The translations under genes and the position numbers were made by a program. Shown here piece after piece: positions 35,723-46,600 of a stretch of 64,000 bases of DNA. How positions within the stretch are numbered: the stretch's first letter is position 1; every line of letters begins with the position of its first letter. The notes beneath the pieces were generated by a model, which was given only the letters and a program-made list of their open reading frames with translations, did not search any database and was not told the origin of the DNA. Origin of the DNA: Caenorhabditis elegans (taxonomy: Eukaryota > Nematoda > Chromadorea > Rhabditida > Rhabditidae); the NCBI RefSeq assembly GCF_000002985.6, contig NC_003282.8, positions 10,726,001 to 10,790,000 of the forward strand. The letters run 5' to 3'.

Positions 35723-38347
35723 ATGAAAACACTTCTTGGATTTTTGATACTTCCTGGGTTTGCCAATTGTTTGAATATATTGTTCTATGTGTCTGTCATC
35801 GCACAATCACATATTCCTTTTCATAATACAGCCATCAAAGTGTTGTTGGATAGAGGGCATACTGTGGTGAGAAATAGTCATAAATCTTTTTTATGTAAAT
35901 CTGACAAAAAATTCAATAAATATTTTTTAGGATCTAGTAATTGCGCAGCTAAACGAAATGGTAAAGCTTAAATTTCCAAACGGAGTTGGTAAAAACTATA
36001 CATTCGGATACGAGGATCCCAATTTTTACCGCAAGAATGCTGGTCATCTTTCTGATATTTTTGTGGAAAAGCCAATTCCGATGGCTGAGTTCTTGACATT
36101 TGATGATATGACATTTAATCTGTGTGAAAGTGAGTTTTATTGCAATTTTAATACATCATTTTCCAAGTTCAATTTCCAGCTGTGGTCAAGGATCCAAATC
36201 TTTTGAATTATATAAAACAGGGGAATTATGACATTGGTCTCAGCAGTGATTATGATCCATGTGCTAATATTCTCATGCATGCTGGAGGGGTTCCATCAAA
36301 AGCTAGTAAGTTGACTACTTTAAAATTTTTTTTCGGTGGTTCAATAAACCAGCTTTAGGCATGGTTCCAACTCCTCTTTTCCAACCGCAAATTGTTAGCG
36401 CGGGCCTTCCGTCACCAGCAAGTGTTTATGGAAGTTCGTTTGAATAGTTTTCACCGTTTCATTAGTTTTCCAATTTTCAGCAGTTTTATATCCAAAAGGA
36501 GACGATTCATTTTTCAATCGTCTTTTCCATCTTATCCGGCATACTTACAATATTTATTTTGTAGCTCCAAGATTAATGGAAAAATATGTAAGGTTTTGAA
36601 ACTAGCTTCGGATTTGTTTGAAAAATTTTGGTTTTCAGAATAATTTACTTTTGGAAACTTTTGGTCCGACATTCCCAAGTGCGGAGGAAATAGAGAGAAA
36701 TGTGGATATTATACTAGTGAATAGCAATGAAATTATTGAAAAACCACGTCCAGTTTCTCACAAAATCAAGTATATCGGTGGAATGGGGAAGAAAAAAGCT
36801 CAACCACTGAATAAAGTAATCAATATTTTTGCAAAAAATTTTCGCGTTTTTTTTTTCAGGAATTTAATGATATCCTCGCTACATCTAACAAAGGAGTAGT
36901 CCTTTTTTCATTTGGAACTCAAGTAGCCACATCTAAAGTTCCGATCGAAATTCGCAAAAACTTTGTGACCGCTTTCAAACATTTCCCAGATTTTTCATTT
37001 TTGTGGAAATATGACAATTTGACTGACGATGCTGAATTATTTGCTGATTCCTCGAATATTCATAGAGTGGAGTGGTTACCACAAACTGATCTATTAGGTG
37101 GGTATCACTCGTATCACTATCACTCGTGGAATTTTTGTTTCATTATGTTTAATCCAGTCATATTAATTCAAAAATTCAATAATTCCAAAAAGTTAGAATT
37201 GAAAAACTCTTAAAAGCCAAGATAGAAATGGAGCTTATTGTCAGATTTTCTTATATTCTGCCGTAAATTGAAAAAGCTTTAATAACAAACTTATAATCCC
37301 TCTATGAAAAATTTCAAGAAAACCAAAATAAAATAAAGAAGAAATGAGTCGATGCTAGGAAAATTAATAAAAGGCTCCGCTTTTTTCTAGGATTTTTGGT
37401 GTGTATTTCTAGAACATGTTTGCACACGTATCGCAATTTTTTAGTTCTTATCTTCTAAATTACTATTAGTCTGATTGAGTAGAACACAATACTCTAAAAT
37501 CACACGAGTGACAAACTCCCCTCAATTCAAAAGAAAAACGTCTGAATAAATATGGGATAGAAAGATATTCAGTCAATTTGCGAAACCTCAAAACTAGTTG
37601 CTATTAAAGAATGTTCTTTTAAGTTTTTTTTTTTTTTGCTGTACAGTAATGGAATTTCTTTAATTTTTTTCTAAATAAAATGAAAAAGTGAAATTTGAAG
37701 CTTGCCTGAAAAATTCAGGAATTTAAAATATTCAGGAGATAATCGAGTGAAGGCATTCATTAGTCATATGGGATTGAACTCTTTTCTTGAAACATCAGCA
37801 GCCGGAATTCCAGTTCTTGCAGTTCCTCTTTTCATCGATCAACAGCATAATGCTTTGAACGGTATTTCATAAATCTATCAATACTATTTCAAAGTCTTCA
37901 AATTTTCAGCAGTCTCACGCGACATTGGTGTAATCGTAGAGAGACATCAATTAACAGTTGAAAACTTAGTCAATGCACTACAAAAGTTGTTGTATAATCC
38001 GAAATATGGAGAAAATGCAAAAATGATTTCAAAAATGATGAATGAGAAACCCGAACAATCAGAGAGGCTATTTGTTGATTGGGTTGAATATGCAGCAAAA
38101 AATCCAGGGCTTCATAAAGTGAGTTGGTTTAGGATTTATTATGATCTGAAAAACTTTTTTTCAGATAATGAATCTCCCGGGAGCAGAACTAACTCCATTT
38201 TGGTACTATAGCGTTGATGTTATTTTAATCGTTGTTCTATCTTTGACGTCTTCTTTAATAATCATTTGGAAAACATTGAGCTTCATAAAATGTCAGATTT
38301 CAATTCGATCAGTTCGATCAATTGAACCAAAATCTAAATCTGAATAA
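35723..38347 (+). CDS. ugt-54: UDP-glycosyltransferase
   Basis: Ten exons (35723-35866, 35931-36129, 36180-36305, 36353-36433, 36481-36587, 36639-36815, 36860-37097, 37736-37861, 37910-38118, 38165-38347) give 529 residues, the usual UGT length. The enzyme transfers a sugar from a UDP-sugar to small lipophilic compounds on the ER luminal side. Visible: a signal peptide, an N-terminal acceptor half (SHIPFHNTAIKVLLDRGHTV), GVVLFSFGTQVA, WLPQTDLLGDNRVKAFISHMG, and the donor signature end NSFLETSAAGIPVLAVPLFIDQQHNA, then a C-terminal membrane span (about 485-508) with a short basic tail. The donor signature has SHMG (367-370) where THGG is common. The seventh intron (638 nt) is the only long one. 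I recall ugt-54 as T25B9.7. Confidence 0.92.
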
Positions 38348-38582
38348 TCTTATCAGGCTTTAATGTTTTCCTTTTCAATTTTCGGGTCAAGAGTTTCCAG
38401 TTTTAAGAATAAAAAAATCTACACTAACTAAATCTATACTAACATTGTTTAATTGGAAAATCATAAAAACGTTACTCTCTCTGCCACACGCTAATCCATT
38501 TCGCTCTTCGAACTGACACATACCTGGAGATTATCGTACTGTCAGTCAACACACAAAAATTAAACACAAAAAATTCACGTAA

Positions 38583-39297
38583 ATGATGATTCGATTTCTA
38601 ATTCTACTTATTTTATTCTGCTCGTGTCGAAAAGCGTCAGCTCAGGTGATCTCCTTGCACTTTCAAATGGGACAGAATGTCAAGAAAGACAATTTTCAGA
38701 GTGGACTGACAGCTTATGAGTCAATTCGAAGGCTAAGAGAATGTATCGATGTGATTGATGTAAGTGATGGTAGGAGTTATTAAATTATATTCAAGAAAAA
38801 TTCTAGAAACCGGAATTCAAGAGGACATGCGAAGAGAAATTTGGAGAGGAAAGGGATGAGTGCATCGAAAAATTTACCAAGGTATGACTCGTAAATCTTT
38901 TTTTGGAGTTCATAAAATCTACGGATAATTAACTTAAAGTTGAAACGAAAACCAAGAAATGGGCGGAGCTTATTGAAAACACAATGCCGACTTCGAAAAT
39001 CAAAATAGAGTTAATTATATAAAATTGAAAACCCCTTTCAGTATATTTTTTTTGACTAGTCTAATATGAGGCAAATATAAAAATTGTTCCTTGAAGAATT
39101 TCAAAAAAAAAGTTTCAAAGGTTCACTTGTACATCTCTTTTGATTAAAGTTCTCAATGTATAATCTATTGGACTTTATTCTGCATATATCATTTTTTGAT
39201 AACTCCTAAATTGCAGAAAATAATGCCAACACTCAATGCATGTATTGTAAATTCCCGTGAATCAATAGTAACCATTCCAAATAGAGAGGAATTATAA
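38583..39297 (+). CDS. Small secreted Cys-containing protein 1
   Basis: Three exons (38583-38759, 38807-38881, 39217-39297) give 110 residues. A strong signal peptide (MIRFLILLILFCSCRKASA) is followed by a charged helical segment with four Cys: LRECID, RTCEEK, DECIEK and NACIV. This pattern is reminiscent of T20D4.11/DUF19-like secreted worm proteins, but shorter; the assignment is tentative. It follows ugt-54 on the same strand and precedes another small secreted protein. Its function is unknown. Confidence 0.68.
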
Positions 39298-39389
39298 AAA
39301 CCTCAATCAACCGGATTAAACAATTCTATTGAAATCGTTCATAATACTGATTTTTGTGTTTTTATTTTGTTTTAATATTCTCGTTTGCA

Positions 39390-39803
39390 ATGAAAATCTG
39401 TAATTTATTTTTGTTTCTCTTCTCAATCTTTACTATCAGAATGGCTGTCTTGGCGGAATATGTAAGGAATTTTTAATCTATTTTTTTTTCAAAGAGAAAT
39501 AAATGAACAAGTGACGATATTTCAGCTTGAGCCAACATTGTCCACAATTGAAAAATGCCACAATGAAGTGAAGGTCTGAACAAGAACTTTTGGTTTTAAT
39601 GGAATTTCTTCGATTTCAGCAAAAAGAAAAATGTAGCTGCCATAAGAAGGACATGTTTTGTAATAGATCATTTGCAGTGGTTATTTTAAATCCAGTTTTT
39701 TCAAAATGTAACTCTAAAATTTCAGAACCATTGGAACAGTATTTTCCGTTGCCTCTCGACAGCTCAAAAATCAGCCAAAGGTGATGCAAAAATGATAAAA
39801 TGA
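39390..39803 (+). CDS. Small secreted Cys-containing protein 2
   Basis: Four tiny exons (39390-39461, 39526-39573, 39620-39676, 39726-39803) join in frame to give 84 residues. A signal peptide (ICNLFLFLFSIF and ending AVLA) precedes a Cys-containing part: EKCHNEVKQKEKCSCHKKDMFC, then FRCLST, so five Cys after the signal. The donors GTCTGA and GTGGTT are weak, yet all four acceptors are good and every junction keeps frame. No exon exceeds 26 codons, so automated ORF searches miss it. It lies 93 bp after the previous gene, which suggests a local pair. Confidence 0.6.
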
Positions 39804-40578
39804 ACGTTTTGTGTGCTTCATCATGTCCACTTCATCGAACTTCTTCCTCGATTCGTGCCCCACTCTGACAATGTTTTGTTTTATTTTAGCGATGTCTGCA
39901 ACTTTGTCCATTGATAAGAAAAAGTGGCACGACTTTCGTCTCGTATCACTTTTTTCTCATTGATGGCATGTTCGGATACATTTAACTCGTCGTGTAATAT
40001 TAGAACTCGTTTGTGGATTATAAATAATTTTTAAACTCATGAAAATTTTCTTTGTTCTAAAACGCTTTTTTGAAAAGAAAATCGCAGTGACTTACTTTTT
40101 TTAAAAATAATTTTTGTTAAAAAATAGTATATTCATTTATAAATAACTGTAAATATTAAGTATAACTAGTAAATATAAAACAATTTTCAATCTTAAAAGA
40201 ACAAATGTTTGAAAAAACTTATGGGTACTGTGTTAAAGGCGCATGGCTTGAAAGTGCACCCGGGTCTCACAACGCTCGTGGCCGTTTCTCGTGTACTTCT
40301 CGTGGATAATCTGTTCTTTTTGTTTCTTGCCAAGATCTTGAAAAGTATTTTTGTTTTTATGTATTTATTCCTATTTATATTTTTTGAATTATTGAAATCG
40401 GGTAACCTGTTTTTGAAAGTTCTAGTGCTACTGTTTTATAACCTGTTCATTCTTCATTGTGCTTTTCTTACTTTTAAAATATTCTGTTAAATCTTTATTA
40501 CCGAGAAATCATGCATTTTCAAATACATATTCAAAAATTAGCTATCGATTGAAGTCCTATTTTGTTTCAATGGGAATT
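39804..40578. other. Intergenic with a repeat fragment
   Basis: 775 bp between convergent genes. Apart from the repeat at 40234-40300, it is T-rich, and the open frame at 40209-40490 is mostly poly-hydrophobic translation of T runs. Confidence 0.35.
40234..40300. repeat. Dispersed repeat fragment (AAAGGCGCATGG / GGGTCTCAC)
   Basis: TTAAAGGCGCATGG followed by CCCGGGTCTCACAACGCTCG resembles a common C. elegans dispersed repeat in which TTAAAGGCGCA and GGGTCTC words recur. The fold-back at 52000-52128 has the related words CTTAAAGGCACACG and GGGTCTC. Confidence 0.5.
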
Positions 40579-42159
40579 TCACCAAAACCGTAGATTTCTG
40601 TCGGCAAAATTTTGCGTGTTGCTTGTCGGATCTGAACGAATTTCATGAATTATGCCAGAATAGAGAAAGTTTGCGCCGCTAATGCTTACAATCCTTGCGG
40701 CCTTGCTACTCACATAATTTTTCCGCGCATACTTTTGGAAAAAGTTCTTCAATGTATTGCAGAAGGGCACAATATGCTTCCTGCTACCCTCGAATACTAG
40801 TTTCTGCACAAATCTTGAATCCTTGATGCCTTTTACTGCATGATAAGCTTGCACAATTTTCTCGTTATCCGTGTGAATATCAATATCTGGATCCACGACT
40901 CCCAAAAAATGAAGAGCGCTTTCATACTGAAATATAAGTTTTAGTGCACATTTTCAAATCAATGACTCACCAATTCATCTAAATGAGATACACAGCATTT
41001 AAATCTTTGCATTCGAGCCAACTCTTTTGCTTTGTCCATATCGTACTTATCATTCATAACACAAACGTAGATCATGATGTAGGCATCTGTATTATTGACT
41101 GAACGGACCTTGGTCATTTCCATTTGTTGATTACACACCAGACACGGCCATTTGACATATCCAGGAATATGTTCAAATGTTGTGAGTTGGATGGACGATT
41201 TCGAACGTTTTTGTGATGATTTTCCGTTGTCTATCGAGCCAATTAGTGACTTTTCCTCTTCCACTCTTGTTATTTTATACTTTTTCAGTAACAATTCGAA
41301 TTCCGATTTGCAATTAGTCAATGAAGTAGAAGGTCCCGTTCCAAAACTGTCAGAAGTTACAGGGTTATTCATAATTTGACTCTCGCTGGTTGAATTTCCT
41401 GCATTTGAATTCTCCTGCATTTGAAGATCCTCTAATGAAGGTTTTGTTTCAATGGGGGCATCATCGTAATCTGATATTGGTTCTAATTTGATATCTTGTG
41501 AGTTCACATTTGGACTCGATTGTGCCATATCATTCGAATTTTCACTGTTCGCGTCAAATTCATTATCCATAGATGACTCCTCTTCCATTTCGTTTGGGAA
41601 AACCGACTGTTCATCAGATCGTCTTTCCCTGCCTACCGAAGTTTGACTCAATTGGAAACAATTTGAAAGGCTATTCGGCATGTATTCGTTGTTTGATTCT
41701 CGACATTCAAGAATATCAGTTTGCATCCATTGACGAACCATTTCGTGACGTTGTTTTTCTAAATTTTCGTATTCATCGGGGTTCATAAGCTCCCATCGTT
41801 TGAATGTATCGTATTTGTCGACATTCACTTTCTATAAAACTTTTAGATGAATATGTGTGGATATTTCTCTATTTTTATAGTATAACTTTAAAATAGTAAG
41901 TATTTGAAAAGCTCATTTTTGAAATTACTTACAATTAAGTCTGATGTTGTAGGCAAAACAATATCCGGTCTGATGAGCTCGAACATTGCTCGAAATTTTG
42001 GATGATTTACGATAGAAAATTCAATGTTTGTACTTCTCAGAAAATCAATCATCAACACGTTGAGCATTTTCTTCTGATAAGCTTGTTTCTGAAATTTGGA
42101 TTTTTTATAAATACCTAGGAAACTCTAAAACTGACCTCTTCATTGCTGATGTTCTCCAT
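40579..42159 (-). CDS. hAT-like N-terminus plus LIN-15A/B-like zinc module
   Basis: Four exons (42136-42159, 41933-42088, 40971-41831, 40579-40926) give 462 residues. Residues 30-58 (IEFSIVNHPKFRAMFELIRP, then DIVLPTTSDLI) match the short motif that in hAT transposases and related domesticated proteins follows the BED finger. An acidic, Ser/Asn-rich linker (about 110-270) follows. The C-terminal region (about 285-400) has WPCLVC, then IYVCVMN and RFKCCVSHLDELYESALHFLG, a C2CH-like pattern as in the LIN-15A/LIN-15B/LIN-56 zinc modules of synMuv proteins. Together this suggests a nuclear chromatin or transcription factor (inference). No DDE catalytic core is present, so it is not an active transposase. 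Confidence 0.65.
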
Positions 42160-43660
42160 TTAGTTTTATTATTTAGGTAAATTAATTGCATAAAAAAATA
42201 AAGTTGACAATCAATATGGTAAGAAACTCGCTCAACGCAGGGTCAGCAGCGACGCAGACAACGAGACAAAGGCAGTGTAGGCAGCGAAACGACGGCAGAG
42301 ATGTGTTTTGTGAGAATATAGGAGAATGAGGACGTAAGGAGAAAAAAAATCGTTGAGTGAACGATGAACGCTCTTATTAAATTAAAAAAAAAGAAACTAA
42401 AAATTAATGTAGAGAATTCAGTTCGAATTACCGCCGTAGCCCAATAGAGCGAGTTTGCGGACCTCTCAAGAAAAAGTTTTTACCTTAAAAGATTAGTGTG
42501 TCAATTTCAATTTTAAGTTTTCCCGTGTTTCTTTGGATCTTATTCCTGCTTGCGCATGTTTACATAAATTAAATGTACTCTGATTCCCGTTTTACAATGC
42601 AATTTGTTCTCTGAACCTCCAATTTTCTCATCATATTCGACGCTTTCAATCCTGAGCGAAAACAAAACACCTCGAGAAGATCGAATTGTCATCGTTTCTT
42701 GTAAAATTTTGAAAAAAGGTGACAAAACCTCCGGCATTTTTTGTTTGCGTCGTAGCCTAAAAGTAACAAGAGTGCAGGGGAGAAAAAAAAGTAATTCAAT
42801 GCCAAACACCACTTTGTTTTTTGTTCATTCGTCGGCATTCGTCGGCACTCGTTCTAAAAGAACAGAAACTTATTTTCTCCTATCATTGCGTTCAATTTTT
42901 GAATTCAGGAAATACTTGAATCCTTATCCTTGAAATATTTTGAAATTTTTCTTTTCGAAAACCTATTGAGGTCAATTTTCTAGAAAGATAACATCTCACA
43001 GAACTCCGAGTGTGGTCTACAAGATAGTCACAAATTTCCCCCAATCTCTTATTCACTGCAGAAATCTGTCTCCGTCTCTTTGCTTATCTGGTTTCCTCGT
43101 TTTTCTTTTTTCTGTGCACTTTCCGTCAACCAGTTCAGTTTTTCTAACTGTACCCAATTATTGTTATAATAATAATTACACGGCCTATAAACAAAACAAA
43201 TCGCCTCCACTAGTCAATATATAAATAAGCGATGGAAGTTGAGTGGAGTAGGCCACAAAATAATGATGATGACATTGATTGTTTGTCCAAAAATGAAGTA
43301 AAGAGCGGGAGGCGCCTCCTCACAAAAAACTAATCAAAGTCGTCTCTCACGTTTTTACAACTTTCCCCGAATTATCCAAAAACGTTCACATCAAATTTAT
43401 AAATTCTGAGTAATGAAAAAATCCTTTCTGGCATCACTTTTTTCGAAACATTATCATCATTGTTTCATTGATGTTTCCCGAAATTGAACCATTTTGATCA
43501 AAATTTCACACATGAGAATTGTTTTCTGAAATAAATTGGTCATTTACGCCATAAGAGACTTTTAAAAATCAATTTTGTAACCGCAATCTATATTTTTCTT
43601 CTCTCCGTCACTCTTAAAATCCTTTTTTTTAATTTTCAATGGCTTTTTCCAGAAATTAAA
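42160..43660. other. Shared upstream region, LIN-15-like gene and 6PGD
   Basis: 1.5 kb between divergent genes. It contains a perfect palindrome GGAGGCGCCTCC (43309-43320), a doubled CATTCGTCGG word near 42827, and a trans-splice acceptor TTTTTCCAG ending at 43651, 9 bp before the 6PGD ATG. Open frames at 42540-42933 on both strands lack splice partners and are probably chance. Confidence 0.4.
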
Positions 43661-46600
43661 ATGGCCGAAGCTGATATTGCCGTCATCGGATTGGCCGTTA
43701 TGGGTCAAAATCTTATTCTGAACATGAATGATCACGGATTCACTGTTTGCGCCTTCAACAGAACTGTCAAATTGGTCGACGATTTTCTTGCCAATGAAGC
43801 TAAAGGAACTAAGATTATTGGAGCTCATTCAATTGAGGAAATGTGCAAGAAATTGAAAAGACCACGTCGTGTCATGATGCTCATTAAAGCCGGAACTCCT
43901 GTCGATATGATGATCGATGCAATTGTTCCGCATCTTGAGGAAGGTGATATTATCATTGATGGAGGAAATTCTGAATACACTGATTCAAACGTAAGTTTTT
44001 GTTTTTTTCTAAATATTTATTTATTTTATTCATTAGACTTTTCTCTCTAAAAATAAAATAAATATGTAATATAGTGAATCGATTGTGAACTGACAAACAA
44101 CAATTATTTTCAGAGACGCTCCGAGCAACTCGCCGCAAAGGGGATCATGTTCGTCGGCTGTGGAGTTTCCGGAGGAGAAGAAGGTATGAATTTGTATTTT
44201 GAATTGTTTGCAAAGAGTTGAGGTATACGGTAATTTATTTAAAAATACAATAACAGGGATTTAATGACCAGATTAAACCAAATGTTTGGAAATATGCTTT
44301 TTTAGATTAATATTAGTTCACTGGTCCACTTGCATCCACCGAGTTGGTTTTCATTGATATTTCTCTTTCCAGCGACTTTTGTTGCTTGTAATGTTCAGGA
44401 ACCGGCTTATTGATCACAGTTAGCCTAGAAAAATGATTAACCAGTAAATAGTGAACAATTAAAAGTAAGGTTAATTGGAAAAATGATTAAAAACCATTCC
44501 TATGATGCTAAAATGACCAAATATCAAAATAAAACTCTTCGCTAAATTAACATGAATATTTAAAACATAATTATAACATAAAACCAAAATAAATTTTTTG
44601 GTACACTACTTCCAAAAAAATTGGTGAAAACTGAGTTCGCACCGCTTTTTGACTCGAAATACAAAAATTTTACAAAATTTTTTGAATATATTTAATATTA
44701 TTTTTGGTAATTTAAATACAATATTAATGGTTTTTAATCATTTTCCAATTAACCATACTCTATTGCTAGGTTTAAAAAAAGCTAACCAAAAAGTGGCAAA
44801 AACTGCCTTATGATCCGACGGTGTTGTTCCTCTCATACAATCGTACTGAATGTTTTGGAGCCATTCCGAGTTTCTTACCCAAAAGAGAACGCGGTCCTAA
44901 AATATTGAAGTCTTAGCAATGTTTGTAATCAGAAATTACTCACAGTAAAAGACGGAATCCTTTTTGGCACATAATTGTCTGTGTCTGGCTCGAATTTATG
45001 TGTTGGAGGGAATTTAATTGGAGCTTCCTTGAAATCTGTGAATGCTAATTGCTTTTTCCTATGACTGGCAAGCTCTTCTGTTTCAAAAACATCTCTAAAT
45101 GTTTTCTCTGTAATCTTTTCCGGATCTCTCCAGTCTACATTGCTCTCTACAGTAACCCGGAAATTCAAATCTCCAATCCAAAGCACCACCTGAAAATGAT
45201 TTATGGAGGAAGTGTCGCCCTTCAGAGGCGCTTACGTCAGAACCAAAAATTTCGTCTTTTGCATGTGCATGAAATCTGGCAAGCTGAGGAAAACGAAGAG
45301 TGCGGACCACTTTAGCGTAGTCTTGGATACGTTGTTGTGGTGTTGCATCTGTAAGAATATAACATTTTTGTGTTCTCATCATTAGTCTAACAATGTAAGG
45401 GACCACTCACGTGATAAATGACATCCGATAAGCACTATAAATCGCTGATATAAACGAAGACATACCGCGATTGCACCTTTCGTTCGAACTGGTTTTGCCA
45501 TTGCACCAGATGCGATAAATGATACTTGTGGTTCTAGAAATTTTAAACTATTAGATTCTAGATTATAAGATCTGAACTCACGGATTGCATATCGAAGATG
45601 TTTCTGTCGAATGAAGACTATTACCATTTGACTCCAGGCTCTATGTGAAAGGTACAGACGATGACCATTGAGAACTGGCTCAAGAATTCGTAATGCTTCT
45701 TCATGAAAAGTTCTGAAACTGATTTTAGTTAATCGAAAATTAATAGTTTTCGGAACTAACGGTGCTGTGGAAGGTATTTCTTGCAATGAGATGAAAAATA
45801 TATCACTATCCATTTCTTGTCCTCGTTCTGCTATTTTCTGAGCGAGATGGCTCAATATTTTCACACCTTTTTCGTTAATGTTCCATGTCACGGTACATAC
45901 TTTCAGTTTTCTATCACCCATAGCTTCAATAACGTCGTAACTGACAATTGGAACATTCCCAAATCCTTTTACAGCAGGGCTAAATATCATATGTTCAATG
46001 AATGATGAAAAAAAAGTAATCACTTACGCAGTATTTTGCGTTTCAATGCAGTATGTCCAATTGCCGTCACTGATCTCGTTGACTGAAATGAAGTGTAATG
46101 GGTGTCAGAACAATAGGATTAAGTCGGGGAAGGATTAGAGGCTTACATGAGGCGCTGTTACGCCACGTGGCAGGTTGAGAGGAAGAACGGAGCCATGGAG
46201 GGTGTCGAGTAGGAGTTTGATGTGATTGCTTCTCACTTGAAGAATCTCCTGATTTTGGATCACCTCCAGATGCAGAGGGAGTGTTGGCATCTAAAAGAAA
46301 TTGATACGTCCAAATAAATGTAGAATACTAGATTTCAACTCAAATGTTTCTCAGTCTTACCCATTTACTGTATGAATTAAATAACTTGGCTTATTGCTTC
46401 GTTTCAACCAACTAAGCTTCGAAATGCATATTGAAAATAGAGAACATAAATCCAATAGCGACGGACTCTATCAGAGGCTTCAAGTATAGGAACGGGAGGG
46501 AAGAGCGCGCACTTTTGTATGTCAGAAAGCCCGCGTTTTTCGTGTGCAATTCGCTCGTTTTTGTCCGATGATAAAATGACGAACAAGTATAACGGACGAC

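Noticed and set aside
40209-40490. 93-codon hydrophobic frame
   Set aside because: Mostly Phe/Leu translation of T-rich DNA starting in a dispersed repeat; no start context or splice evidence.
44740-44790. Read-through end of the 5-phosphatase, giving WLAFFKPSN and a stop
   Set aside because: The frame runs into the inverted-repeat element, while splicing from 44787 to 44424 gives a much better C-terminus ([15 protein letters not shown]).
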